From Favolaschia claudopus (taxonomy: Eukaryota > Basidiomycota > Agaricomycetes > Agaricales > Mycenaceae), in assembly GCA_037176885.1 (NCBI GenBank), contig JAWWNJ010000084.1, forward strand, positions 744,001 through 808,000: 64,000 bases of DNA, in the 5' to 3' direction. Position 1 is the stretch's first letter, and the number at the start of each line of letters is the position of its first letter. Of the stretch, positions 44,090-56,065 are shown one piece after another. A program made the translations under genes and the position numbers. Below the pieces are notes generated by a model. It did not search any database. It worked only from the letters and a program-made list of their open reading frames with translations, and had not been told where the DNA came from.

Positions 44090-44186
44090 CACCCCGATAG
44101 CATCCCGGTCGGGCCCTGTCGGGGTATTATCGGGGATGGTCGGGTGGTCGGGCACGATAACAAAATAAATAAATTTGCGACATTAT
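44090..44186 (+). repeat. Single end of the ATTTGCGACA repeat family
   Basis: GGTCGGGCACGATAACAAAA leads into ATAAATAAATTTGCGACAT, matching the end at 1765. The opposite end is not found. Confidence 0.5.
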
Positions 44187-44402
44187 TAGCTCAAACTGAG
44201 CAATTGATGCCAAAATAAACCAGTTTGAGGCTTCCACTGAGCCGTTTGAGGTAATTCAAGTAGGTAGAACTGTGGTTTAGACTACGGAAATGTGTTCTAC
44301 CTGCATCAGAACCTTGGAAAACGGTTCAAAATTGAAGAAATGGCCTTAGGAACTGGAGAGATCAAATATTTGTTTATATATGTTTTTTTCGGCCGACTGT
44401 CA

Positions 44403-47100
44403 TCAATTCTGCAAAGCGCTGTAATATCGTCGGCCAGATACGGCCACCAGAATCGTTCGGTGAGGAGAGCGCGTGTGGCGTAAAAACCCTTGTGCCCAAC
44501 ATCGTCGTGAGCAGAGGAAAGGATGAATATTGAATAGGCGACGTTCGGTGGGGACGACGAGTTTGTGTCGGGATTGTGGGTCCTTTCGCCAGAGCTGGTC
44601 ATTGTGCGGGTAGAATTCCATGCAATATCGAACAAAGGATTTATAATCCTTGTCAAACATGTCGCGAGGACGCTGTAGATTTTTATGCCAGGTACGAACG
44701 AGATCAATACGGGCGTCGGCAAGACGCGCCGTCGGATCGGGGAACATTGTCGTAGGAAAGAGAAGGAGGAGGAAGTTGTCCATCGGGGACGAGATCGGCG
44801 GCAAGTGTGGTAACTGTATTTTGAGGTCGGTGGACGTACGGTGAGTCGTTGATTTGGTGCATAAAGCCGTGAACTTGATCAATCCAATCGTAGAAGTCGT
44901 CGTCGGGTTCAGGTTCATCACCAGGCTGAGGTGGACGACGCGAGAGGCCATCTGGGCCGTGCATGACGACAAGGGTGAAGTGGAAGGTGAGGATTGCCAG
45001 AATCCAGCGGTTCATACTAGCGCTGGGCTGAAGATCGGGGTTTGCGAGCATGGCTTTGATGTAGCGAGCGTCTACTTCAACCACAAGATTGCGGACTCCA
45101 ATGAGATAAATTTTTCATGACCTGAGGGCGCGAAAGAGCCCATAGAGTTCGAGCTTAGGTTGAGAGAAGCGAGATTCACGATCATTGAGAGTAATCGAGC
45201 CAAATCGGGCGTAGTAGCGGCGGGAGAGGTCGTTTGGATCGCATTGGCAGAGTAAAAACTCTACCGCATGGCCGGAGGTGTCGACTCCAAGAATGCAGGG
45301 AGATATGGAGGTATAGTCAATTGGGCGGAGAGCGGGTGAATACACGAGAGCGAATTTTAAATCTTCCTGCGCGGAAATCTGTGCAAGGCCAAAGGAAAAA
45401 GGCATATCTTTACGAGTAAGGAGCGTGAGAGGGTGGGCGCGGTGGGAAAAATTGCGAATGAAGATGCGGCAGACACCAATGGTGCCAAGGAATGCGCGAA
45501 CTTCGGTAAGTGAAGAGCAAGGTCCCCAGTTGAGAATTTTAGAGACGCGTTTCTCATCGGGAATGCGGCCTTCGGGAGTACAGACATGGCCGACGACGGT
45601 AATCTTCTCGGCGCAGAGGACGCTTTTAATACCAGAGAAAGTGCCGCCGCAATATTTCATGCGTTGAACAATGCGGTTCAGGTTGGTGAAGTGTTCCCAA
45701 ATGAACCGGCGGATCCCAGGATTCTCAGGGGTTGTTTCGAATGTGCCGTCTGGAAAAATGTAGCGCACAGCAGGGCCGCGGAAGGGGACGTCGTCAATGT
45801 AGGGAATGGTGAATTCAGGGATCTCGGGTTGAAGAATGAAAGTAACGTCGTCGTGAAAAATAGGAACTGAATTGGACCAACCCATTGGTAGGGTGACCAA
45901 ACAAAGGGCGCCATAAGGAGTTTGGAAGGTGGGGAAGATGTAGCGAGAAGGCGTTCATCGTAGCCAACATAAAGATCAAGCATTGCGCCGCAAGCACGTC
46001 CGGCAAATTGTTCAGCTAGAAGGTCCGTGAAAGGCATAACGCCGGAATGCTGAATTGTAATCGCATTCAACGGTTCGAGAGCATGGACTAAACGAAGACT
46101 GGTGCCGTCCTTTTTCACAACACAAAACCAGCGCAAACGGCAAGAGGAATTTGACGGTTCGTAAACACCAGCGTCGATTTTGGTGCGTATGACTTTACAA
46201 ACTTCGTCGTAGATGCCGGGAGGGATAGGAATATTGCGTTGAACCCAGGGTGTGTGCGGCATGACAGGCATATCGACAGGAGGGAAAAAATCGGTGCGGA
46301 AGCGACCACGCTCAGAATCTTCCCATGCGAAGGCGCCGTTCTGCAAGCGCATAAAATGGTGCATGAGACTTCGGGCCAAAGAAACTCGTCAGAGTGCAGC
46401 TGATCAAGCGCGTCTCGACGTTCGGCAGTATAGCGACCGATGGGAGTGAAAGGAGGGGGATTGGGATCAAGAGAAGGCATATCGGCGAGGGGGTCGCCAA
46501 GAATATTGCGTATGATTCGAAATTTATCAGGTAAACTGCCGAGAACAGGACGAACTTTTTGCGAAACTGGTTTATATTTCTTCTTTGCGTAAATTTGAGC
46601 AATGGGAGGAAGATTGTGGTGGGGGTAAATCCAGAGATAGATGACAAAAAAATAGGATGTGAAGGAGGCGTAGGAGTGGGGGATGTAAAATGAGAAGAAT
46701 ATATGGGAACAAAATCATCACCGCGAGTTGAATCGCGAGACGAAGCGAATGCCGGTTGAACGACAGTATGAGCGAATAAAACAGTGGCCGAATGTTGATC
46801 TAAATTCGTACAGGCCGTCAAATAGGCATCTTGGATGTGCGGGAGGGTGTCCGATGCGAGTGCCGTAGTTGATTCCATAATAAAATTTCCGGGATTATGA
46901 GGGTCGGAGACGATCACGACCGCGAGCTCTCCTTGATCAGGAATCAATTCCTCGAGCTCGTAAAAACCTCGGGGCGATGACGGGCGCTACCGCGGGGAAT
47001 GGTAGGGATAGTGACAACTTTGTCGGTGTTCGGATCTTTAATCGTGATGGTCTGGTCGTCGTTAGAGTGGTTGCGAATCAAGCTCTGAGTATTGCCGCAA
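44403..47100 (-). pseudogene. Gypsy-1: Ty3/gypsy pol fragment (PR-RT-RH-H2C2), decayed
   Basis: Pieces in order on the minus strand: TITIKDPNTDKVVTIPTIP, ELIPDQGELAVVIVSDP (upstream of RT), FAWEDSERGRFRTDFFPPVD, KDGTSLRLVHALEPLNAITI, GAMLDLYVGYDERL (RT Asp), TLPMGWSNSVPIFHDDVTFI with the active site IPYIDDVP, then IRRFIWEHFTNLNRIVQRMK, RAFLGTIGVCRIFIRNFSHR, the RNase H region (GVDTSGHAVEFLLCQCDP), and the integrase zinc region (YCMEFYPHNDQLWRKDP, HDDVGHKGFYATRALLTERF). At least five frameshifts interrupt it. Integrase core, gag and both LTRs are absent. At about 47100 it abuts the Plavaka fragment. Confidence 0.85.
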
Positions 47101-47109
47101 CACCGTGAA

Positions 47110-49230
47110 CAATCTAACCTTCATGAACGACTTAACACGATCCACCATCTGTTCCAAGGTCTCCTTCACCCGCTTGCCTCGTTTCTTCTTCGTCTGGCTT
47201 GTGTCGCTCTCGGCATCGCTCTCCGCCTGACCGGCTGGACTGCTCGGAGGAGCTTCGCCTTCACTTTCGCTGTCAGCAGGTACATCATCAAGACCTGCGT
47301 GCGACTCGGAAGCTTGAGGTTTGTCGGCTTCCCCCCCCAACGCATCGCTCTCTTTAACCCAGCACGCCCTACAGAACAATTTCCCGCGCATCCCGATGTG
47401 GCAAGCAAATTCGCTCTGCATAGGGTTATCCCCTAACAGGGCAAGCACCGCAGGTATGAGGAGAACGAGTTCTTTCGTCTCACAATCCCAAGCCCAGATC
47501 CATCCTGCTCGCTATTCCTGCTACCGCTGTCAGTAAACCAAGACATGTGGCAAACTCGGATAACTCACTCAAGCTGGTCAAGTACACCGGCGCAATATTT
47601 GAGGTGCATAGGAAGTGTATGTTGAATTCCTTCGCGGCTTCCTCGCGCGAGAGCCCAGCTGGCGTGAACAGGAAAATGTTCATTCCATTTCTTTGACAGA
47701 TTTCCGGACGTGTCGTCACAATAGAGCCAGATTGGGAAAGCCAGGACGCGAGATCCTTGAGCGCGTACCCTCCATGCGTTTCCGACGCATGGATCTGTTA
47801 GTGACCACAAAGTAAGTGTCTCAGTTTCGGGGTTCCAAACATCTGTATAATCTTCGTCAGTTTGCTTGCCATTCGCACCAGATATTTCGTCGCACCGTGT
47901 ATTTTCGAGGGATCAGGCCAGCCGTAGAGGTGAAAGTCGGTCCGAAGGTGAGGCAGATTTTTCATGAATTCATGCTCAGACACTTCGGTCTCTTGTTCCA
48001 CAACTCTCCAGAACTGTCCGTCATCGCTATTAACAGCCAACACTTTGCAAACAAGATGGAGCTGCGAGTAAACCAGCGAAACGGCATGCACACGGTCCCA
48101 TCCCTCAGCATAGCAGGTTCGTGAATGCAATAGTCTTGATTACCGAAACGAGCCATGGGCGTGGTTTTTTCTGCCGGTAGTTCTTCTAGCCATCGTTTAC
48201 ATTGCCGAGCTTCTCCAAGAACCTTTCCGCTATCTTCTGGATAGAATCGCAGGTGAGGCCGAACCTTGGGGTTCGACATTTCCTGGGACTGATTTAGTTT
48301 TTTATCGTAGACCCTAGAATAGCCCACCTGTGCAATAATTTGGGCAAATAGCCAATGCACCGTCATATGCAATGCTTTCAGTACCACAATTATTGTGAAG
48401 GACTGCATTCAGCTCTTGCATCGACTTGACTGAAGGGACATCATCAACATGGCTGACTTTGAGTAGCCAGATGAACAAGTCAAGCTGCCGTTGCGAAAAG
48501 ACTGATCGAGGTAAGTGCATGAGCACATCAAGTGTGCAGGTCTTCGTGAGGCCGTCAGCAATAGAATAGCTATTTGTCGGCTACATACAATTCAATCTGA
48601 CCAAGGATACCACTGTCGTGAATGTTCAGCAGCTCTGAGTGCGTGCCCGTTTACAACCGTGTCCTCCTTCATTTTCTTCATTTTCGGTGCCATTGTCCAC
48701 TAGATTCAATTAGACACTGTCGAAACACAAGATATTTAACTTACCTGACACCATAGGCTCCTCAACTTCTCCCATTTCCTCCTCTCCATCAGATCTCTCC
48801 TCATCCTCGTCCCCCGAATTGACCTCAGTGTTCACATAGTCTAAGAGTTCCTGCGCAATAACAGCGACGGCTTGTGCATCGAGCGAAGGTTCCAATGCCA
48901 GATTTTCGGACAAGCCCCAGTCAATAATAGGTGAAGATCTCCTCGGAGAAAGACGAGGCTCTGAGTAAGTGCTGGTTTTTGGGTCATAATTTGCGGGTGC
49001 AGCTAGCGAGGCAAGACGACTTTGCGTTCCGTCTACTATGAACGCTTGCAGAGATGGGTCCGAGGATTCGGTCAGCTTGCTCCAGGAGGAAGTATTCCAA
49101 TGCATTTTGGTGATCATACGTGTTCTCGTGTGCTTTAAGCCGGCGCAGCTCACGTACATGCAAGTCATTGCATGGAAGGCAGCGTGTACTGACTCTCAGG
49201 GTTTGGCTCAAATTTTTCTGTCATTGAGAA
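47110..49230 (-). pseudogene. Plavaka-type (CACTA-like) transposase, N-terminal and central fragments
   Basis: Recognised blocks on the minus strand in order: HENTYDHQNALEYFLLEQA (49.1 kb), acidic spacer NSGDEDEERSDGEEEMGEVE, PRSVFSQRQLDLFIWLLKVS, MSNPKVRPHLRFYPEDSGKV, TPMARFGNQDYCIHEPAML, VLAFPIWLYCDDTSGNLSKK, NIHFLCTSNIAP and LALLGDNPMQSEFACHIGMR followed by FCRACWVKESDALGG. These are hallmark blocks of the Plavaka family in agaricomycetes. Introns and frameshifts separate them and the catalytic C-terminal half is missing past about 47110. No terminal inverted repeats were identified. Confidence 0.82.
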
Positions 49231-49259
49231 TTTTGTCGGCGAGGGCAAGAGGAAAATTT

Positions 49260-49789
49260 AGATACTGTAGGGGGTTAATTAGCGCGGGTCAGTGTGATGT
49301 CACAGGCGTGTCTAGTGGGGTCACACAAATGTCACAAAAAGTCCTTTTCATCTGTCTAGTTTGCTACAGGCGGCGTATAGATCTCAAAATTAATATATCG
49401 GTGTATGATGCAAGAACTATGGTGGGGGACGTGAGTTCGTGACAATGTTTTACGGTGAACATTGTGACGCTAATAACTCATGTGACAGTCACCCAAATTT
49501 CTTGATATTGCATAAATGGCTTCCTTTTGAAGAGTAGAAGAGATTGTATGGAGCAGATTTACTACCCATTGACTTTCGTGATTTTGACAAGGGTGCGCCG
49601 GTGTTCAAACCGGCGACCTAGGGCCGGTTAGTTAGTCCGGCCGCCAGGCCGGAAAAAAAAAACTTTGACCCCCTAGTTTGTGGATCAGAACGCAATCCTG
49701 GAGGTGCTTAGAAGCGCCTAGTTATGGTATGAAGTGATGAAATGAGTCCTTGCTAGAAACATCCGTCCCGGACACAGTGTTGGTAACAA
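49260..49789. other. Intergenic, with a tRNA-like hairpin at 49590-49660
   Basis: GTGCGCCGGTGTTCAAACCG is on the plus strand; its complement resembles a T arm (GCCGG...CCGGC around TTTGAAC). Next to it GGCCGGTTAGTTAGTCCGGCC could be an anticodon-like arm. There is no D arm, so this is at most a tRNA fragment. Bases 49419-49440 share ATGGTGGGGGACGTGA with 22163. Confidence 0.3.
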
Positions 49790-49791
49790 TA

Positions 49792-49990
49792 GGGAGTTTG
49801 CGCGAGCGACCCAGATCGCTATTAATCCGCTCAAATCTCCAAAACAAACAGTCTCAGATGTGAGATCCCAGCGACCCAGGAATGTCCCAGGATAATAATC
49901 TTCTAGGTCGCTTAGAGCTCACACCTGGTATCGACCGCTGCGGAGATTTGAGCGGTCAAAAAGCGACCTAAGTCGCTAGCACAAACTCCC
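49792..49990. mobile_element. TA-flanked MITE (GGGAGTTTG family), 199 bp
   Basis: Ends GGGAGTTTGCGCGAGCGAC and GGGAGTTTGTGCTAGCGAC are inverted, and the pairing extends through CGCTCAAATCTCC for about 50 bp. TA flanks at 49790-49791 and 49991-49992. No coding sequence. The MITE at 54374 has a related end (GAGAGTTTGCGG). Confidence 0.82.
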
Positions 49991-50674
49991 TAATGTGTTC
50001 TGCCTCTGGATTAGAAGTGTTGGCCGGCAGGTTCCTCCCTGAGTAAAAAGGACTCAATGGATGCTAAAACCATCCCATAGATGATTTGAAGTTGATTTGA
50101 ACACATTTTGGACGTCCAGTTGGTCCGTTGAAAGTTCAGCAGCGCACCGGTAACTAAAGCGTGAGAGGATATCACCGTATATGGTGCGTGGGAACGCTTA
50201 CGTAGTATGTTAGTCCAGTCGCCGAGCTGGAAAAAAGAAAATCGGCCCTATATCTTTTTTTAGAATGCCGGTGCACCCTTGGATTTTGACCACAAATTTG
50301 GCCATCCTAAAGGGGAAATTGATCCGAAATGGCTCTGCCGGGGGCAATTTGATGGCCCATCAATACCCAATATGCCCCAAAGAGTAGTGATTTGAGTATT
50401 GGGTCCAAAACAAACTTATAAGAGCTACTGGAAATCTCAAAAGCTCTCCCAAGTTGTAAATTACCTCAACGGTACTTCTCCCCCTTGAAAACCTGTTTCT
50501 CCGGCAAAAATTTGGCCATTTCCCATCAAAAAGTTCCCACGGTCCAAAATCTCGAATATTTAATGAAAAATGAGGTCATAGTGTCTGTAGCTGTTCATTT
50601 CACGCGTCAAGACTCTGGCTGGAATTGCATTTAGAACGAGTTTTCACTGTGGACGATTGAAAAGAGCTAATGTA
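49991..50674. other. No recognisable gene
   Basis: No ORF with motifs and no repeat copy elsewhere in the window was recognised. Confidence 0.45.
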
Positions 50675-51126
50675 TGGTGCGCATCGCTTAAACACCACCA
50701 AACAAGAACGAAAAGTATAGCACATGATCAGAGCCTCCAGGTTTCTGATCCTCTGGCCAAAACACTCCGATTAGATGGTACTTCAATCCCTCAAGAGGGT
50801 TTCTCGATTGGATAAAAACTCACAATAAATAGTTTTTTCCTCGGGTCAAATTGAGACATCACTGATGTAATCAATCAATCAAGCACGTGCACTTACGCAA
50901 TTTCCTAATGCAGACAACCTAACCCGAGTTACACCCTATTCAAGTAGCATATAGGTGGAAGGAGATGCAGTAAAGCACTGCTAACAGCTCACTCAACCAC
51001 CTCTGACCCTTTTCCGCTGCCAGAAAGGCAATATAAAATATGAAATTTTTTGTTTCGTCGATTTGAGACATCATTGATCCCATCAATGATGGGACCTATT
51101 TGGTGGTGTTTAATCGATGCGCACCA
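50675..51126. mobile_element. TA-flanked MITE (TGGTGCGCATCG family), 452 bp
   Basis: Inverted ends TGGTGCGCATCGCTTAAACA and TGGTGCGCATCGATTAAACA match over about 28 bp, with TA at 50673-50674 and 51127-51128. The interior is non-coding. Confidence 0.83.
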
Positions 51127-51128
51127 TA

Positions 51129-51599
51129 GGCCGGAACTCCGGCATACAAATCATATGATTCAAGTAAGTACACGGCACACGTGTGAGAACATTTACTGTG
51201 AGAACATTTACGCCCCTGCTCTGCGTGTCAGGGCCAATGATACTATCCTGCCAAATAGGTCTGGATTTGCACAATTCAATGACTCTGGATTTTCGATTTA
51301 TCTCTTCTCCCTTTTCAATTTGGACCTCCGGACTTTTCGGAGTCTGTCTATATGCCTTTGGGCTATACGGCCACAGGAAGGTAGTAAGAAAAACGGGCTT
51401 TCATCAAGCGATTTTGATGGATTGACTCAAAAACCTCGAGAAAACGGCGAATGTTTCCTGACATTGGACTCACATGAAATCGTGAGATTTGTAGCTCTTG
51501 TAGTTAATTGGTACCAGAATAAATGCCGAAAGGTCCGGGGACTCAAAGTGCAAAGGGAGAAGAGAAAAATCGAAAATCCAGACCCATTGTGAAAATCCA
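51129..51599. other. No recognisable gene
   Basis: Bases 51127-51160 (GGCCGGAACTCCGGCATACA) match the ends of the element at 61889-62185. A GTGAGAACATTTAC duplication lies at 51183-51211. The ORF at 51050-51592 has no motif. Confidence 0.4.
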
Positions 51600-51691
51600 G
51601 ACCTATTTGGCTAGTCTCGCTACTCAGACTTTCTGCCGAGTCGATGAGAAGATAGTCGTTCTCAAGGATCTATAAAACACGATAGTAACAA

Positions 51692-54050
51692 TGGCTCACC
51701 ACTCTCGACGCTCTCGCTGGATTCACTCAACTCACCATGGCGCCTGGTTCCGCTGAAAAACTCGCGTTCCGAACACATCGCGGACTTTTTCAATTCGCGC
51801 GAATGCCCTTTGGCTATCGAAACGGCCCCAGCGTCTTTCAACGCGTGATGCAGACGGTGCTGGCGCCATTCCTCTGGATTTTTGCACTAGTCTACATCGA
51901 CGACATCGTGGTTTTCTCGCTCACCTTCGAAGACCACGTCAAACACCTCAACCTTGTCTTTGGCGCCATCGCCGCCGCCAACATTACCCTCTCCCCTCCG
52001 AAATGCCATTTGGCGTATCAATCACTACTACTGCTTGGTCAGAAGGTATCGCGCCTCGGTCTTTCTACCCATAAAGAAAAGGTTGACGCGATCCTTCAGC
52101 TTGCCGAACCGCGCAACACCCACGAACTTCAAACTTTTCTAGGAATGATGGTTTACTTCGCTGGGTACGTTCCATTCTTTGCCTGGATCGCGCAGCCTTT
52201 ATTTGAACTGTTGAAGAAGGGTGTAAAATGGAATTGGAACGAACTTCATCGTGAGGCTTTCGAGCTAAGTAAACAAGTTCTAACTAATGCACCGGTTCGC
52301 GGATACGCCATTGCAGGGAAACCATACCGTGTCTACACTGACGCGTGTGATTACGCACTCGCCGGAATCTGTCAACAAGTCCAACCGGTTCAAATTCATG
52401 ACCTTCGCGGTACTCGGTTGTACGAACGGCTTGAACGCGCCTATAAAAACGGTGGGGACGTGCCAACTCTAGTTACAGTGATCAAAGGCATTGACGATGT
52501 TCCAACGCCCGGTCCGTGGGCTGAGAATTTCGAAGATACCACAGTTCACGTCGAACGCGTCATTTGCTACTGGTCCCGGGTCCTCAAATCCCCGGAACGC
52601 AATTACTCGCCAACTGAACGCGAAGCCCTCGCTCTCAAGGAGGCACTCATTAAATTTCAACCATTCCTCGAAGGCGAGTCTATTGCTGGCATTACCGACC
52701 ACGCCGCGTTGACCTGGAGCCGAACATTCCAGAATGTTAACCGCCGCCTTCTCACATGGGGCACGATATTTGCGGCGTACCCCGGACTCAAAATCGTGCA
52801 TCGCGCTGGCCGCGTCCACTCAAACGTTGATCCGATCTCCCGACTTCGTCGTCGAGTCCCGCCTCAAGACAGTCCGAGTACGGAACATATTCCTATGTTA
52901 AACCTGACTGATTGTGATCCTCTCAAGAATATGTATGACGATTTGGGGCCTCGTTTAGAAGAGAAATTGTTTAACTTGGCAACGAAGGTTGTACGCACTG
53001 AGCAGGATTCAGGAACACCGGACATAGTCTCCGTTGGTGGGATTTCATTGGATCACGACGAGGAAGTCAGTTCACTCTACACCACGGCCCGTTCTTATGC
53101 CGTATTAATAGGAAAGGACGAAATCACAGAGTGGGCCGCAGCATACCAAGAAGACCCTCATTTTTCTAGGGTACTTCAGGGTTGGAAATCGGAGAAGGAC
53201 TGGTCCAATCCCCTCTACCCACAGTATCATTACAGTGACAATGGATTGATCCTTTTCGAAGACTGGCAAGGTCTAAGTCGCCTCTGCGTTCCTGCAAAAT
53301 TCCGCACCTCAATCATGGCCGAAGTTCACGATACTCCCACAGAATCGGCCCACGCCGGCTACCACCGCTGTTATAATCGAATTGCCGCAACTTATTACTG
53401 GCCTCGGATGTCGCGCGACGTTAAACGCTACACTTCAACCTGCGATATTTGTCAAAAGAGTAAGCCTCGACGGCACGCTGGCATTGGCCTACTCCAACCC
53501 ATTCCTATTCCAACACGCCCGTTCGAAGTCGTCTCAATGGACTTCATTCCCGAATTACCAAACTCAAACGGCTTTGATAATGTTCTAGTGATCGTTGATA
53601 AGCTCACGAAATATGGTATATTCATTCCTTGCTCCGTAAAGATTTCTGAGGTGGAAACGGCTCAACTGTTTTTCAAGCATGTTGTGACGCACTTCGGTCT
53701 TCCGCGCCAAGTCATTACAGATCGCGACACTCGCTGGAAAAATGACTTTTGGGCGGAAATCTGCCGCCTGATGGGAATGAAACGAGCATTGACCACAGCT
53801 TACCATCCGCAAGCGGACGGAAAGACTGAGATCCTCAACCAGACTCTAGAAATAGCACTGCGCGCTTATATTGGTCCATCACGGGATGATTGGGCCAATT
53901 ATCTGGATGCTCTGGCTCTATCCTACAATACGACAACACATTCTAGCTCAGGATTCACACCGGCATACTTGCTCTATGGCTTCCATCCAGTGAGCGGAAG
54001 CTCTATGATTTTACCTGGTGACTCAATTCCACGTCCCGTCGAATCCGTCG
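51692..54050 (+). pseudogene. Gypsy-2: Ty3/gypsy pol with long open frame, no LTRs
   Basis: Open for about 785 codons. It starts inside RT (WLTTLDALAGFTQL just before the ATG at 51737), with FARMPFGYRNGPSVFQRVMQ and the active site LVYIDDIVVFS at residues 53-56. RNase H follows at about 190-370 (YRVYTDACDYALAGI, ITDHAALTWSRTF). The integrase has an H-H-C-C zinc region at about 529-570 (AGYHRCYNRIAATYYWPRMS, TCDICQKSK) and the catalytic residues D (SMDFIPELP), D (VITDRDTRWKND) and E (QADGKTEILNQ). The frame then runs out of pol at about 54050 into unrelated DNA. The 5' third of pol, gag and LTRs are absent; 51600-51691 may hold a frame-shifted remnant (TFCRVDEKIVVLKDL). Confidence 0.87.
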
Positions 54051-54083
54051 GCGAAACTGGTGGGGGAGATACTCCTCGGCGCT

Positions 54084-54689
54084 TACCATTCGAGCGCCTC
54101 GCGATGTTGCGCTTCCGGGAGTCTGCGACATCCGAGACCCCATCAACGTTGTCGAGAACCTCCTTGGCGGATGTGACCGTGTCCTTTCGCTGTTCAAACG
54201 CGTCCTCGGCTCCGTCATGTTCTTGCCGCCTCCTCCTTCCCATGACGACATTGTTCCCATCCTGCAGTCCGGCATCTTCTCGTACCGTATTCGTGAAGCC
54301 GTCACCTACACGTCAAGCCAGGTGCTTCGGACCATCGCAGTCTTTATTTCGTGCGCCATCAATGACTATAATAGAGAGTTTGCGGTGAGCCGCCAGAAGC
54401 CACCCGGTGGCTCTCACGGCATGCGCTGTGGAGCGGCTACGTCATATGGTGGCTTCCGGTGGCTTGCAGGTGGCTAGTTTGCAATTTGAGTCGTCTTTTT
54501 CTCAATAACTGGCAAGGTTCAAGGTGCGGAAAAAATTGCAGGTGAGTTGAATGGCCATTATCTGACACCCCGAGTCGAAAAATCCGGGATTTTCCGCTTG
54601 AAACAAATCAGACCGCTCCGCATGCCGTTAGAGCCACCAGGTGGCTTCTGGCGGCTCACCGCAAACTCTCTAATGTCTTTGCACACTAG
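54084..54689 (+). pseudogene. Unidentified ORF interrupted by a MITE near its stop
   Basis: In a frame different from Gypsy-2 the sequence is open from about 54054: APRDVALPGVCDIRDPINVV, LFKRVLGSVMFLPPPPSHDD and VTYTSSQVLRTIAVFISCAI. The MITE at 54374-54670 cuts it. Removing the MITE and one TA gives four more codons and a TAG at 54687-54689. No introns are visible. The family is not recognised. The low-Lys, hydrophobic, intron-free sequence could be from a structural protein of a fungal virus or an element ORF; this is a guess. Confidence 0.45.
54374..54670. mobile_element. TA-flanked MITE (GAGAGTTTGCGG family), 297 bp
   Basis: Inverted ends start GAGAGTTTGCGGTGAGCCGC and pair for about 50 bp through GGCATGCG. 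TA at 54372-54373 and 54671-54672. It inserted five codons before the stop of the surrounding ORF. Confidence 0.86.
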
Positions 54690-55149
54690 TCTCGTAAACA
54701 AGACTTTATAAACTTTTTTGAAGATAGTCGTTCAAACGTATATAAAGTCTTGGACGTATGAGGGGGGTCGGCTGAGAAGCGACAATTGATGGCTCGGCTT
54801 GATCACGGCATCCATTCTAGGAAAGTCGCTACGATGGCCATCACACACCAAAGCATTGCGTCCTCGCATTGAGCTCGATGGTAAAGCTCACCGCTAAAAC
54901 TGACCTGAATCAAGGTAGATTTCATCTTCGAAGTAAACCCACACAATTTCTTGCTATTTGTCCTCCGACAGTTCGTAAATTGCGTATAAACGTGTTTTCG
55001 CCGACAATGGAGGAAGATTTGACCTTAAGCCGCTGCTAAAATAGGATTTTTTGTGTCAAGGTATGCATACAGTACTTCGAGCCTATTTTTGAGGCTCAGA
55101 AGGCTACCAGTATGCTCAGAGGTATCGAAAGTAGGAGCAGTTGCCCGAT

Positions 55150-55918
55150 TTAGCAGAGTTTCCCAATTTGGCAGGGTTTCCAAATGGAGTGAATTTCAAA
55201 CTCCGCAGTGATCGATGTCGCTTCTCCACCCCTTAACAAATCCGTGACTATTTACACACGGCGAAGCAGGCGTTCCTGTGTCGTATCGGGAGGATGGTCT
55301 CGCCGAATTAGGTATTTCCATGCCTGCACTCCCGCTTATGCTCGAGAACCGCGGTATCACTTATGAAACTCGCATGTACACATCTCGCGAGCAGGCCTTG
55401 GCAAGTCTTCATACCATTCACGGTACGCCTTTACTCCACAACGAGCTACGGAGATTAACTAAAGATAGATATTTCTGTCAACATTATATCCTCCTTATGG
55501 CCTACATACGTCATGCTTGTCTCGTTCAACAACGGCCACCGCTCTGCGATCAACGTTGGTGCCTTCATTGGTATGCGCCCCAACGAACTTCTCAACCTCG
55601 TCCTCGCTGGCTTTCCCTTTGGAAGCTTCACGCAGCTTTGGGGATACATGGCGAATACCGAACGTCTTAGTAAGATGGATTTTGCTCTTATTCGGCTGCT
55701 CAATCCCGAATGCGAGCATGTTCTCATCGGCAATTACGATGGTGGCTCGTACATCACCACCTGGCCTGTCGCTCCCATCCGTGTTCCGCTCCTCGAAGCC
55801 GCTCCGGTCCCTGCCTCCGCACACGACGTCCTTTCCCGCGGAATTCGTCGTCGTCAGTGCAGGAACTTTGGCGGAGTTGATGGTTTAAAAGTCGTACATG
55901 GCACGACAGTCTTTTCTT
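55150..55918 (+). pseudogene. Unidentified protein remnant, possibly viral or element-borne
   Basis: Three frames join with two small shifts: SNSAVIDVASPPLNKSVTIY, then PVSYREDGLAELGISMPALP and ITYETRMYTSREQALASLHT, then DISVNIISSLWPTYVMLVSF, NVGAFIGMRPNELLNLVLAG and IRVPLLEAAPVPASAHDVLS to a TGA at 55918. There are no introns. Shifts lie near 55260 and 55455. The composition (few Lys and Cys, many aliphatic residues) suggests a structural or capsid-like protein. No family is recognised, so an endogenised fungal RNA-virus gene is only one possibility. Nothing is known of its role. Confidence 0.45.
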
Positions 55919-56065
55919 GATTACTCAAGTACTTAGCGCTAGTCGCAAACTGTGTTAAGCATATTTTAGCTAGTCTAGTATGCTTGTATCTCTCTACCTT
56001 ATACTACTGGGCTGGCCTATTTCCTCGAGTGATCTTCTCCGCGCACATGAAGCCTGGGGGGGCTA

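Noticed and set aside
44854..45870. Plus-strand ORFs of 80-94 codons
   Set aside because: They lie antisense to the recognised Gypsy-1 RT and RNase H blocks.
49590..49660. Functional tRNA gene
   Set aside because: A T-arm-like hairpin is present but no D arm or acceptor stem can be paired.
51127..51160. Helitron 3' end (hairpin near CTAC)
   Set aside because: The terminal CTRR signature is missing, and the paired copy at 61889-62185 has terminal inverted repeats.
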